Assembly: GCA_016709005.1 (NCBI GenBank)
Contig: JADJEU010000006.1
Location: 124,001-188,000 of the forward strand
From: Crocinitomicaceae bacterium
GTDB lineage: Bacteria > Bacteroidota > Bacteroidia > Flavobacteriales_D > Crocinitomicaceae
DNA length: 64,000 nucleotides
Direction: 5' to 3'
The notes beneath the pieces are model-generated. The model was not told the DNA's origin and made no database searches. It saw only the letters and a program-made list of their open reading frames with translations. Shown here one piece after another: positions 36,901-45,352 of this stretch. How positions within the stretch are numbered: the first letter of the stretch is position 1; each line of letters begins with the position of its first letter. The translations under genes and the position numbers were made by a program.

Positions 36901-37724
36901 AAAATTTACCAGGCTATATCGCCCTCTTCGCTTTAGTTGTTTTTCTACAGTCTTGTTGTGGTTGCAAGGATGAAAAAGTGATCGAAAAGCCAATCATTTC
37001 TTTTGCTGTTGCTGGGCATATTTATGGAGATCCTGACGACTATACGTCATCTGTCTACCCACCTTTTTTGACAATTCTGAACCAGGATCACAAGACAAGA
37101 AAATTCGACTATTTATTTTTGACCGGAGATCTTGTTGCGGATTCAACAAAGCAGATTTGGATGAACGTAGAAGATGAATTAGACGCTTTGGAGATTCCCT
37201 GGTATATAGCACGTGGCAATCACGATAATGGTATTTACCTTGATCAGAATATTCAGAAAGAAAAGTATCTGAGCATACGAAAACATCGTGCACTTTTTTT
37301 GGTTTTAAACACTTCCAATGCAGGTTGGACAGTTGATTCGCTGCAGCTTGATTTTTTGATTGGAGAACTTTCGAATACGGATACAGTAGAACAGATTTTT
37401 GTTTTTTCGCATCAGCTTTGGTGGGAAAGAAATCCACCTGAAGCATTTCAGCTTGACTCGCTGCGTCCAAATTCAAGCACATATTATGAAGGCGCGTCTG
37501 ATTTTTGGCAAGATGCTTTTCCATTTTTTGACAGTACCGGAATAGAAACCTGGTTTTTTGCCGGCGATATGGGATCTCATAGAACTCTACCGACTTATTA
37601 TGAAGATCACCACAAAAAATTTCACTTTTATGGAAGCGGAATGGGCGGTGGAATAAGGGATAATTACCTGATTGTTGAGGTTTATCAAAATGGTCGCGTT
37701 GATATTGAAAAGAGAGAGTTTTAG
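36897..37724 (+). CDS. Metallophosphoesterase lipoprotein
   Basis: 275 residues from a TTG at 36897, which overlaps the LRR stop (TTGA) and gives a lipoprotein signal (LPGYIALFALVVFLQSCCGC). Calcineurin-like motifs: AVAGHIYGDPDD, FLTGDLVAD, ARGNHDNG, FVFSHQLWW and WFFAGDMGSHR, which contain the usual Asp/His/Asn metal ligands, though the first is Gly-His rather than Asp-x-His. Substrate unknown. Translationally coupled to the LRR gene. Confidence 0.85.
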   Translation: MKNLPGYIALFALVVFLQSCCGCKDEKVIEKPIISFAVAGHIYGDPDDYTSSVYPPFLTILNQDHKTRKFDYLFLTGDLVADSTKQIWMNVEDELDALEIPWYIARGNHDNGIYLDQNIQKEKYLSIRKHRALFLVLNTSNAGWTVDSLQLDFLIGELSNTDTVEQIFVFSHQLWWERNPPEAFQLDSLRPNSSTYYEGASDFWQDAFPFFDSTGIETWFFAGDMGSHRTLPTYYEDHHKKFHFYGSGMGGGIRDNYLIVEVYQNGRVDIEKREF

Positions 37725-37742
37725 ATTCTCTGTTTAAAATCG

Positions 37743-37750
37743 TAACTTTA
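37743..37750 (+). promoter_or_regulatory. Near-consensus -7 element TAACTTTA upstream of ricT
   Basis: One mismatch from TAnnTTTG, 24 bases before the ricT ATG at 37775. Confidence 0.35.
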
Positions 37751-37774
37751 CACCTTAAATTACTTATCATAAAC

Positions 37775-39355
37775 ATGGGGTGTAGCAGTTGTTCAACAGA
37801 AGGCGGCGTACCAAAGGGATGTAAAAGTAATGGTGCTTGCGGGGCTGGTGGATGTGGAAAATTATCAGTGTACGATTGGCTGGCAGATATTGATTTGCCG
37901 AATGGTCAAAGTACGTATGACGTTGTAGAAGTTCGATTCAAAAATAGCCGGAAAGCTTTTTTCCGGAACATGAAAGATATTCAATTACAAGTAGGCGATG
38001 CCGTTGTTGTTGAAGCCAGTCCGGGACACGATGTTGGAGTGGTATCAGTTGTGGGTGAATTGGCCAGAATACAAGTCAGAAAAAAGGCACCAAACTTTAA
38101 ACCTCACGAGGCGCGCAAAATTTACCGCAAGGCGAGTAAAGAAGATATTGAAAAATGGAAAGAATCACGCGAGCGTGAAAAACTAACCATGTTCAGATCA
38201 CGTGAAGTGGCCTCTGAACTGGCACTGGATATGAAAATTTCAGATGTCGAGTATCAGGGTGATGGCACCAAAGCGACATTTTATTATACCGCTGAAGATC
38301 GCATTGATTTCAGGCAATTGATCAAAGATCTGGCTGATACTTTCAAGGTTCGTATTGAAATGAAACAAATTGGTGTTCGTCAGGAAGCCGCGCGTTTAGG
38401 CGGAATCGGATCATGCGGACGTGAACTTTGTTGCTCAACCTGGCTGACTGATTTCCGGTCTGTTTCTACTGCTGCTGCGAGATACCAACAATTGTCATTG
38501 AATCCTCAAAAGCTTGCGGGCCAATGTGGTAAACTGAAATGTTGTTTGAATTACGAATTGGATTCGTACCTAGATGCGTTAAAAAGTTTTCCAAGTTCTG
38601 AAGTGCGTTTGCAAACCGAAAAGGGTCACGCATTCCATATTAAAACAGATGTATTTAAAGGACAGATGTGGTATATGTATGAAGAGCGTGGCGAAGAGAT
38701 GTCTAAATCAGTAATGGTTCCTTTGTCTCCTTCTGATGTCAAAGAGGTAATAGAGATGAACAAGGCCGGTAAAAAGCCCCTTGATTTGAAATCATATATG
38801 GTTGAGGAAGTTGTTGCTGAGCCAGATTATACAAACGTGGTTGGTCAGGATAGCCTTAACCGTTTTGACAATGCCTTCAAAAAGAAAGGTAAAAACAAAA
38901 AGAAAAAAGGAAAAGGCACGGGTCAAGGCGGTGATAATCGTCCACAAAATCAAGTTGTAAAACCAGTTGATGGCGAAAATCGTCCACAACAAAATCCAAG
39001 ACCACAGGGCAATAAACCGAATCCTAATCAGAATCGCAAACCACAAAATTCTGGTCAGCCTCAGGCAAACAAACCTCAGAATTCTGGACAAGGTCAGGTC
39101 AATAAACCTCAACAGAACAAGCCGCAAAATTCAGGACAGCAAACACAAAAGCCAAAACCGAATCCAAATCAAAATCCGCGTCCGCAGCAGGCAAAACCAC
39201 AGAATCAAATAAAGCCTGAAGGAGCTGTGCAACAAGGTGAGGCTGGAGCAGAAGGTGAAAAGAAAGCAAGCAATAATAAGCGCAGAAACAAGAATCGTAA
39301 TCGTAACCGAAATCAGAATAAACCGAATGGAGAAAGTAAGCCTGAACAGAGTTAG
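37775..39355 (+). CDS. ricT: PSP1-domain protein RicT (YaaT) with long disordered tail
   Basis: 526 residues. The Cys-rich N-terminus (GCSSCSTEGGVPKGCKS, then ACGAGGCGK) is followed by the PSP1 core: IGVRQEAARLGGIGSCGREL, CCSTWLTDF and AGQCGKLKCCLNYEL, with Cys residues like those that ligate Fe-S in the RicAFT complex. RicT in Bacillus works in RNA maturation with RNase Y; the role in Bacteroidota is not established. The last ~155 residues are low-complexity, with repeated KPQNSGQ units and a basic end (NNKRRNKNRNRNRNQNK). The 3' end overlaps gldH by 29 bases. Confidence 0.93.
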   Translation: MGCSSCSTEGGVPKGCKSNGACGAGGCGKLSVYDWLADIDLPNGQSTYDVVEVRFKNSRKAFFRNMKDIQLQVGDAVVVEASPGHDVGVVSVVGELARIQVRKKAPNFKPHEARKIYRKASKEDIEKWKESREREKLTMFRSREVASELALDMKISDVEYQGDGTKATFYYTAEDRIDFRQLIKDLADTFKVRIEMKQIGVRQEAARLGGIGSCGRELCCSTWLTDFRSVSTAAARYQQLSLNPQKLAGQCGKLKCCLNYELDSYLDALKSFPSSEVRLQTEKGHAFHIKTDVFKGQMWYMYEERGEEMSKSVMVPLSPSDVKEVIEMNKAGKKPLDLKSYMVEEVVAEPDYTNVVGQDSLNRFDNAFKKKGKNKKKKGKGTGQGGDNRPQNQVVKPVDGENRPQQNPRPQGNKPNPNQNRKPQNSGQPQANKPQNSGQGQVNKPQQNKPQNSGQQTQKPKPNPNQNPRPQQAKPQNQIKPEGAVQQGEAGAEGEKKASNNKRRNKNRNRNRNQNKPNGESKPEQS

Positions 39356-39815
39356 TTCTTTTCTCGTTTTGTGTCTTGCATGGGTGCTCAATTCGTGTGA
39401 TTCAAATCGGGTGTATGAAGAAAATTTCAGCGTTGAAAACAATGTCTGGAATTATGAAGATGTCAAAACATTTTCATTTGATATTACAGATACCCTGAGT
39501 CCTTTGGATTTGTACGTGAACATTCGCACTACGAGTGATTACCAATACAGCAACTTGTACGTTTATTTATACAGTTCGTACCCAAATGGCTATTCTGATA
39601 AAGACACCCTTGAATTTATTTTGGCAGAGCAGGATGGAAAATGGTTAGGTGAAAGTTCCGGGACCGTTATTGAAAATCAGATTCTCATTTCTCGGGGTGG
39701 ACGTTTCCCTTACAGTGGAAAATACACCTTCAAAATTCAGCATGCCATGCGTGAACAAGATTTGCCGGAAATAATTGATATTGGTTTTAGAGTTGCCTTG
39801 ATGGAAGCCAAGTAG
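39327..39815 (+). CDS. gldH: Gliding motility lipoprotein GldH
   Basis: 162 residues. The start at 39327 lies inside the ricT end and gives a lipoprotein signal (SSFLVLCLAWVLNSCDSN). The body fits GldH: VYEENFSVENNVWNYEDV, YVNIRTTSDYQYSNLYVYL and GKYTFKIQHAMREQDLPEI. GldH is required for gliding/T9SS-associated function in Flavobacterium. The ricT-gldH order is recurrent in the phylum. Confidence 0.9.
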   Translation: MEKVSLNRVSSFLVLCLAWVLNSCDSNRVYEENFSVENNVWNYEDVKTFSFDITDTLSPLDLYVNIRTTSDYQYSNLYVYLYSSYPNGYSDKDTLEFILAEQDGKWLGESSGTVIENQILISRGGRFPYSGKYTFKIQHAMREQDLPEIIDIGFRVALMEAK

Positions 39816-39860
39816 GTCAAAAGGACAGATCGAATGACGAAGAATTTTGGTCGTTTTTGA

Positions 39861-40184
39861 TCACAACAACTCATCCAGACTTTTAGCCTTCTGGAAGAAA
39901 GCAATTGCGTCTTGATTCAGACAATCGAAGTAATTTTCAAGCAACCAGTTCGCAGCATAATCTCGGTATTGTTCTTTAGAAATTTTTGGAAGGTAGATAT
40001 AGCCTTTTCCCTTTTTGCGGTGTTTGATAAATCCTTTTCTTTCTAATATTCTGACAATGGTTGAGGTTGTATTATAAGCCGGTTTTGGGAGTGGATAGAA
40101 GTTGATTATATCCTGAACAGTTGCTTCCTGAAGCCCCCAAAGGCGCAACATAACTTGTTCTTCTGCAGGTGTTAATCGTTGCAT
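39861..40184 (-). CDS. BlaI/MecI/CopY family winged-helix repressor
   Basis: 107 residues. MQRLTPAEEQVMLRLWGLQE starts the winged helix, with YNTTSTIVRILERKGFIKHR as recognition helix and wing and a short C-terminal dimerisation part. The canonical BlaI partner, a BlaR1/MecR1 sensor protease, is not next to it. It faces gldH convergently. The palindrome between its -7 box and its ATG suggests autoregulation. Confidence 0.93.
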   Translation of the reverse strand: MQRLTPAEEQVMLRLWGLQEATVQDIINFYPLPKPAYNTTSTIVRILERKGFIKHRKKGKGYIYLPKISKEQYRDYAANWLLENYFDCLNQDAIAFFQKAKSLDELL

Positions 40185-40185
40185 A

Positions 40186-40211
40186 ACTAATTATTTAGTG
40201 GAACAAAGGTA
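40186..40211 (-). promoter_or_regulatory. Promoter and candidate autoregulatory operator of the BlaI-like gene
   Basis: TACCTTTG on the minus strand (40204-40211) matches TAnnTTTG. Between it and the ATG lies the inverted repeat ACTAA-N4-TTAGT (40186-40199), positioned over the expected transcript start. Confidence 0.5.
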
Positions 40212-40367
40212 GCAAAATCTGATAAATGAAGTAAGTTTTAGTTGGATTCACTTTTTTAATAAAAATGGCTTCCATTTACATCAATGAGTTTGACCTATTG
40301 ATATGTTCAGCGTGATCGAATCAAAATTTTCCAATGAGGTGTTTTGTTTTATTTCTATCTTGTTTTA

Positions 40368-41216
40368 ATGCACGATTTTTTTCAGAAAATCTTTAGCGAA
40401 ACGCCGGCTAAAATTTCAAAGCTTTCAGGTGGAGATATCAATGACGTTTATGAAGTTATTGTGCCCCGCGGTGAATATGTTGTCAAAGTCAATGATGATG
40501 AAAAATTTCCTGGCATGCTGGCTTATGAAGCAATTGGACTTTCAACACTTGCTATGTCAATGAGTGTTGCAACACCAAAAGTTTATGAGTGTGGAGGAAT
40601 TGACGGAAAGCAATTTTTGGTTCTTGAAAAAATTTGGACACTAGATTCAGTTGACAAAACATGGGTTCAGTTTGGGCGTGATTTAGCTAAAATGCATCAG
40701 ACGAGTTCTGAAAATTTTGGTTTTGAATCAGACAATTATATTGGTTCATTGGTACAGAAGAACGAGCTAAAAAAAACCTGGACAGAATTTCTGATTACTC
40801 AACGCCTTCAACCCATGCTTGAGTTGGCGGTCAACCAAGGGGATGTTAATTATGTGGAGGCGAAAATTTTTGATTCGCTTTTTTCCAAATTGGAGAAATT
40901 AATTCCGCAAGAAAAACCTGCATTGCTTCACGGTGATTTATGGTCGGGTAATTTTTTAGTGGGACCAGCTGAAGAGGCTGTCTTAATTGACCCCGCTGTG
41001 TATTACGGTCATCGTGAAATGGATTTAGCCATGATGCATTTGTTTGGTGGTTTTTCTCCAAAACTATTTGATGCCTACCATGAAATTTATCCACTTGAAA
41101 ATGGTTGGAAGGATCGAGTTGAACTCAATCAACTTTATCCACTTTTAGTACATGTAAATTTATTTGGCAGATCGTATTGGGATCGCGTAAAAAAGATTGT
41201 TGAAGGATATTTATAA
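40368..41216 (+). CDS. Fructosamine kinase family protein
   Basis: 282 residues from the ATG at 40368 (an upstream start at 40344 adds eight hydrophobic residues that look non-genuine). Kinase-like fold: N-lobe KISKLSGGDINDVYEV and YVVKVND with the ATP-binding Lys, catalytic loop LLHGDLWSGNFLV, metal site LIDPAVYYGHREMDLAMM, and the family C-terminus RVELNQLYPLLVHVNLFG. It phosphorylates fructosamine or ribulosamine adducts for protein deglycation. Cytoplasmic. Confidence 0.93.
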   Translation: MHDFFQKIFSETPAKISKLSGGDINDVYEVIVPRGEYVVKVNDDEKFPGMLAYEAIGLSTLAMSMSVATPKVYECGGIDGKQFLVLEKIWTLDSVDKTWVQFGRDLAKMHQTSSENFGFESDNYIGSLVQKNELKKTWTEFLITQRLQPMLELAVNQGDVNYVEAKIFDSLFSKLEKLIPQEKPALLHGDLWSGNFLVGPAEEAVLIDPAVYYGHREMDLAMMHLFGGFSPKLFDAYHEIYPLENGWKDRVELNQLYPLLVHVNLFGRSYWDRVKKIVEGYL

Positions 41217-41226
41217 TCTCAACAAA

Positions 41227-42526
41227 TTATCTTTTGGTATTCATTAAATCTTCAATGTGATCAGCTTCAATGGGAATGTTTTTCATCAAGTTAAAAGGAG
41301 CTCCTTTTTTCTGAACAACCACATCGTCTTCCAAACGAATACCTAATCCTTCTGCAGGAATATAGATACCCGGCTCAACAGTGAAAACCATTCCCGCTTT
41401 AATTGGCTCCGTCCACAAACCAACATCGTGTGTATCCAATCCTAAAAAGTGTGATGTGCCGTGCATGAAATATTTTTTATACGCCGGCCAGTTTGGATCT
41501 TGTTTTTTGATGTCGTTTTTATCGATCAGTTTTAAATCGAGCAATTCTTTTTCCATCAATTTGCCAACTTCAATATGATATTCATTCATCAAAGTTCCGG
41601 GCACCAATAATTTTGTACTCGCATTTTTTACTTTCAATACCGAATTGTAAACTGCTTTTTGGCGCTTGGTGAATTTACCATTTACCGGAATGCAGCGGGT
41701 CAAATCAGATGCGTAGTTTGCATATTCGGCTGCAAAATCCATCAAAATCACATCACCACTTTTACACTGTTGATTATTTTCAATGTAGTGCAACACGCAG
41801 GCATTTTTACCCGATCCTATGATTGGCGTATAAGCAAATCCTTTTGAACGATTGCGTGTAAATTCATGAATAATTTCTGCTTCAATTTCATATTCCCAAA
41901 CATTTGGTTTTACAAAATCAAGTACACGTTTAAATCCTTTACCAGTTATGTCGCAGGCAATTTGCATCAAGTCCAACTCTTCTTTTTCTTTTATAGAGCG
42001 AATACGATGCATGATCGGTGCGCTCTTTTTGTATGTGTGTGCAGGAAAATCTTTCTGTAATCTTTTTATAAAGCGATCCTCTCTCGTTTCAGTCTCAGAA
42101 TATCTTCTTGTATGCTCATTTGTATTTATGTAGACATTTTCTGCTTGCGCCATTACCGTCTTTAAAACGGTTTCAAATTGGGTAAGCCAGAAGACGCTTT
42201 TTTATTCCAGATGTTTGAAAAGCAGTCTCTTTGGTAAGTTTTTCACCTTCCCAGATGGCAATCGTCTCGCTTGTTTCTTTTAAAAAAAGCATTTCACGGT
42301 GGATGGGGTTGAACGCATCTGGATAAATAACCAAAATACTCTCCTCCTGGTCAACTCCTGAAAGATAAAAAATATCGCGATGTTGTTGAAAGGCAACTGT
42401 ACTGTCAGCGCTGATTGGATAGATATCGTTCGAGTTAAAAAAGGCAACTGAATTGGGCGCAAGTGCTTTGATAAATTTGGCTCTGTTTTTTACAAAAAGG
42501 TCTTTCTGAATGCGGTGATATTTCAT
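41227..42526 (-). CDS. Xaa-Pro aminopeptidase (M24B), one-base frameshift
   Basis: The N-terminal part reads from 42526 and stops at 42173 (RLLAYPI). The rest reads from about 42200 in the next frame. Removing one A from the A6 run on the coding strand (42198-42203) joins GIK to SVFWLTQFETVLKTVMAQ and yields 432 residues, the normal PepP length. The pita-bread catalytic domain carries VILMDFAAEYANYASDLTR (two Asp ligands), MHGTSHFLGLDTHDVG (His) and VEPGIYIP (Glu), and a final Glu in GLGIRLEDDVVV. It removes N-terminal residues preceding proline. Confidence 0.9.
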
Positions 42527-42669
42527 ACAAAGGCTGAGTTTGATAGATTTCTATACGCTAAGGTAATCTTTTGTTAATTTCATAAGACATGAGTTAAATT
42601 ATATTTTGCCGATTTGGTATAAATCAGTCAAAATATCGTGTCATCTATTGTTAATTCAAGATAAGTGGC

Positions 42670-42763
42670 TACATTTGCGCTCTCAAAAATTTTCAGATTC
42701 GGTTTTGTAATTTGGAGTTTTGAGATTGCCCCGAAGGGGTCATAATGTGAGAATTTTGAAATT
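42670..42763 (+). promoter_or_regulatory. Promoter and structured leader of the prs gene
   Basis: TACATTTG at 42670-42677. The ~80-base leader holds CTCAAAA ... TTTTGAG pairing and a compact hairpin GCCCCGAAGGGGTC (42728-42741). No T-tract. Confidence 0.45.
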
Positions 42764-43690
42764 ATGTCAGCCGGAGTAAAATTATTTGCAGGACGCGCCA
42801 CCATGGATCTGGCTCAGAAAATTGCTTCTGAGTACGGACAGTCTTTGGGTAAAGTGGATGTAAGTGTTTTCAGCGATGGCGAGTTTTCTCCGTCATTTGA
42901 AGAAACTGTTCGTGGACAAGATGTTTTTTTAATTCAGTCCACAATGCCTCCAACCGAAAACCTGTTTGAGTTATTGTTGATGGCGGATGCGGCTAAACGT
43001 GCCTCTGCAAAATCTATTATTGCTGTAATTCCTTATTTCGGTTTTGCAAGACAAGACAGAAAAGATAAACCACGTGTTGCAATTGGATCAAAACTAGTTG
43101 CGAGTACGCTCGAAACGGCAGGTGTTGATCGAGTCATGACAATGGATTTACACGCTGATCAGATTCAGGGATTTTTTGAAATTCCAGTAGATCATTTATA
43201 TGCATCTTCTATTTTCATTCCATACATAAAATCAATTGATACAGGTAACTTGATCATGGCTGCACCCGATGCAGGCGGAGCAAAACGTGCCAACTCATAT
43301 TCGAAAAAATTCAACACCGGTTTAGCAATGTGTCACAAGCAGCGTAAAGTTGCAAATGAGATTGCTGAGATGACGGTTATTGGAGATGTGCGTGGAAAAG
43401 ATGTAATCCTCTTGGATGATATGGTGGACACTGCGGGAACATTGGCGAAAGCTGCTGATTTATTTATGCAGGAAGGTGCTTTATCTGTGCGTGCATTTTG
43501 TACACATGCAGTTCTTTCAGGTCCTGCTTATGAACGCATTGAAGAGTCTGCCTTGACAGAATTAGTAGTGACAGATTCAATACCTTTGAAGAAGCAAAGT
43601 AAAAAAATTAAAGTACTCTCAGTTGCACATCTATATGCTGAGGTTATGCATGCGTTGGTTAAACAAGAATCAATAAGCGCGCACTTTTGA
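42764..43690 (+). CDS. prs: Ribose-phosphate pyrophosphokinase
   Basis: 308 residues, normal length. Makes PRPP from ribose 5-phosphate and ATP. Seen: VDVSVFSDGEFSPSFEETVRG, DRKDKPRVAIGSKLVAS (family RKDRPR loop), VMTMDLHADQIQGFF, PDAGGAKRANSY and the PRPP-binding loop VILLDDMVDTAGTLAKAAD. rplY follows, as in many Bacteroidota (prs-rplY-pth). Confidence 0.97.
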   Translation: MSAGVKLFAGRATMDLAQKIASEYGQSLGKVDVSVFSDGEFSPSFEETVRGQDVFLIQSTMPPTENLFELLLMADAAKRASAKSIIAVIPYFGFARQDRKDKPRVAIGSKLVASTLETAGVDRVMTMDLHADQIQGFFEIPVDHLYASSIFIPYIKSIDTGNLIMAAPDAGGAKRANSYSKKFNTGLAMCHKQRKVANEIAEMTVIGDVRGKDVILLDDMVDTAGTLAKAADLFMQEGALSVRAFCTHAVLSGPAYERIEESALTELVVTDSIPLKKQSKKIKVLSVAHLYAEVMHALVKQESISAHF

Positions 43691-43772
43691 TGATGCTCAG
43701 TTTTTACGAACGCAGTGAAGTAAAAGCATAGCAGCATCAAATCCCGACCGAAATGAAATGGAGCGTCGGGAT
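43686..43772 (+). other. Two successive hairpins between prs and rplY
   Basis: Outer stem TTTGATG (43686-43692) with CATCAAA (43735-43741), enclosing TTTTAC/GTAAAA. Immediately after, ATCCCGAC (43741-43748) pairs with GTCGGGAT (43765-43772). The prs stop codon is inside the first stem. No T-tract follows, so this is more likely an mRNA processing or stability element, or a dispersed repeat, than a terminator. Confidence 0.6.
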
Positions 43773-43884
43773 AGGTTGGAGTCAAACGAGACTCAACAAG
43801 ATTCAAATCAATAAAGATTTGGACACATTGAAAAAGTATATTAACCAGCCTGAAAAAGTAACTCAGGCATAAAACAAATAAATA

Positions 43885-44496
43885 ATGAAAGAAGTATCAT
43901 TGAGCGGTTCTCCAAGAGAGAACGTAGGGTCTAAAGATGCTACAGCTGTTCGCAACAGCGGACGTGTTCCATGTGTAGTTTATGGTGGTGAGTCACAAAC
44001 TCATTTTACTGTAGAAAAATTAGCTATTGAAAAATTGGTTTTTACACCATTCGTTTCAATTGTTAATCTTGATATCGCAGGAAAAAAATCAAAAGCCTTG
44101 ATTCAGGCAGTTCAGTTTCATCCGGTAACAGATAAAGTTCACCATGTGGATTTTCTGGAGTTGAATGACAAGAAAAAAGTAAAAGTTGAAATCCCTGTTA
44201 AAGTTACAGGACGTTCTGTTGGTGTTATGGCTGGTGGAAAATTGCAACAAGTTTTCAGAAAGGTAAAAGTTCACGCTTTGCCAGGTGATCTTCCAGATGA
44301 TTTGACAATTGATATCACAAATATGAAAGTAGGTGATGCAATTCGCATTAAAGAATTGAGCACTGATAAAGTTCAGATCTTAAATTCTCCAAATGCAGTT
44401 GTTGTTTCTGTGAAATCAGCAAGAGGTGTTGTAGCTGAACCAGCTCCGGGTGCTCCGGCAGCGGCAGCAGCGGCTAAGCCTGCAGCCAAAAAATAA
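43885..44496 (+). CDS. rplY: 50S ribosomal protein L25/general stress protein Ctc
   Basis: 203 residues of the long (Ctc/TL5) type. The N-terminal 5S rRNA-binding domain (SGRVPCVVYGGESQTHFTV, HPVTDKVHHVDFLEL) is followed by the C-terminal beta domain (LPDDLTIDITNMKVGDAIRI). The tail is Ala/Pro-rich, ending AAAKPAAKK. A terminator separates it from pth. Confidence 0.95.
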   Translation: MKEVSLSGSPRENVGSKDATAVRNSGRVPCVVYGGESQTHFTVEKLAIEKLVFTPFVSIVNLDIAGKKSKALIQAVQFHPVTDKVHHVDFLELNDKKKVKVEIPVKVTGRSVGVMAGGKLQQVFRKVKVHALPGDLPDDLTIDITNMKVGDAIRIKELSTDKVQILNSPNAVVVSVKSARGVVAEPAPGAPAAAAAAKPAAKK

Positions 44497-44519
44497 TTTC
44501 AATCTGAAATGATTCTGAA

Positions 44520-44545
44520 AGCCCTGACTGTGTCGGGGCTTTTTT
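44520..44545 (+). terminator. Intrinsic terminator after rplY
   Basis: AGCCCTGAC (44520-44528) with GTCGGGGCT (44532-44540), one mismatch, followed by TTTTTT. Confidence 0.88.
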
Positions 44546-44605
44546 GTTTTCGATACTTTCACTGTCCTTGTTTTTTATCCGATATTTGTCACTCAGAAAC
44601 AGAGC

Positions 44606-45169
44606 ATGAAATACCTCATAGTTGGTTTAGGCAATCCTGGTGACAAGTATGCAAATACGCGCCACAATATTGGATTTAAAGTGCTGGAAGAACTTATCAA
44701 AGGATCTGAAACAAAATTTGAGGTAGCAAAGCTGGGTAATGTTGCACACTTTAAATTCAAGGGACGAACGCTTGTTCTATTGCAACCCTCTACCTTCATG
44801 AATCTTAGCGGCAAGGCATATAACTACTGGCTGCAGCATGAAAAAATTTCCGTGGAAAATTCGCTTATTATTACTGATGATCTTGCTCTGCCGCTTGGTA
44901 AACTGCGGTTAAAACCCAAGGGCAGTGATGGTGGACACAATGGTCTCAAAGACATTCACGTAACGCTGCAATCTGAAAATTATCCACGGCTGCGTTTTGG
45001 AGTAGGGAATGAGTTTGCAAAAGGAAAACAGGTTGATTACGTCCTCGGCGAATGGACAAAGGAAGAACTTCCGGTTTTGGAAGAGCGCATGAAAATTGCC
45101 TGTGAAATGATTAAATCTTTTGTGACCATTGGCATTGATAAAACCATGAGTTTTTGGAACAATAAATAG
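44606..45169 (+). CDS. pth: Peptidyl-tRNA hydrolase
   Basis: 187 residues. Recycles peptidyl-tRNA by ester cleavage. Seen: MKYLIVGLGNPGDKYANTRH with catalytic His in NTRHNIGF, LLQPSTFMNLSGKA (Asn), ITDDLALPLGKLRLK (Asp), GSDGGHNGLKDI and PRLRFGVGNE. Complete catalytic set. Its promoter must lie after the rplY terminator, where GATATTTG (44581-44588) is one mismatch from the -7 consensus. Confidence 0.97.
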   Translation: MKYLIVGLGNPGDKYANTRHNIGFKVLEELIKGSETKFEVAKLGNVAHFKFKGRTLVLLQPSTFMNLSGKAYNYWLQHEKISVENSLIITDDLALPLGKLRLKPKGSDGGHNGLKDIHVTLQSENYPRLRFGVGNEFAKGKQVDYVLGEWTKEELPVLEERMKIACEMIKSFVTIGIDKTMSFWNNK

Positions 45170-45301
45170 TTCTGATTTTTATTTTCTGAAGAATAAATCC
45201 TGCTATTTTTCTCAATCACGCGTATCTATCCGTACGTCGCGTTAACAAATAATTAACGAAAATATCGATTTATTAATCTGTAAATCAATATGATATAAAA
45301 T

Positions 45302-45317
45302 TGGCACACGACTTGCA
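45302..45317 (+). promoter_or_regulatory. Sigma-54 (RpoN) -24/-12 promoter
   Basis: TGGCAC (45302-45307), five bases, TTGCA (45313-45317): a full match to TGGCAC-N5-TTGCW with the invariant GG and GC ten bases apart. The expected transcript start near 45328 precedes the ATG at 45353. No TAnnTTTG box was seen in the same gap. An inverted repeat GTTAA-N7-TTAAC at 45241-45257 may be an activator site. Confidence 0.75.
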
Positions 45318-45352
45318 AATTGTCATGTATTATTCATTAAAAACATAATATT

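Noticed and set aside
43753..43872. 39-codon frame between prs and rplY beginning MKWSVGIGWSQ
   Set aside because: It begins inside the second hairpin, has no promoter or leader of its own and no recognisable protein character; kept out for lack of support.
43686..43880. Possible tRNA in the prs-rplY spacer because of the strong stems
   Set aside because: No four-arm cloverleaf, no TTCGA-type T-loop and no acceptor stem could be arranged.
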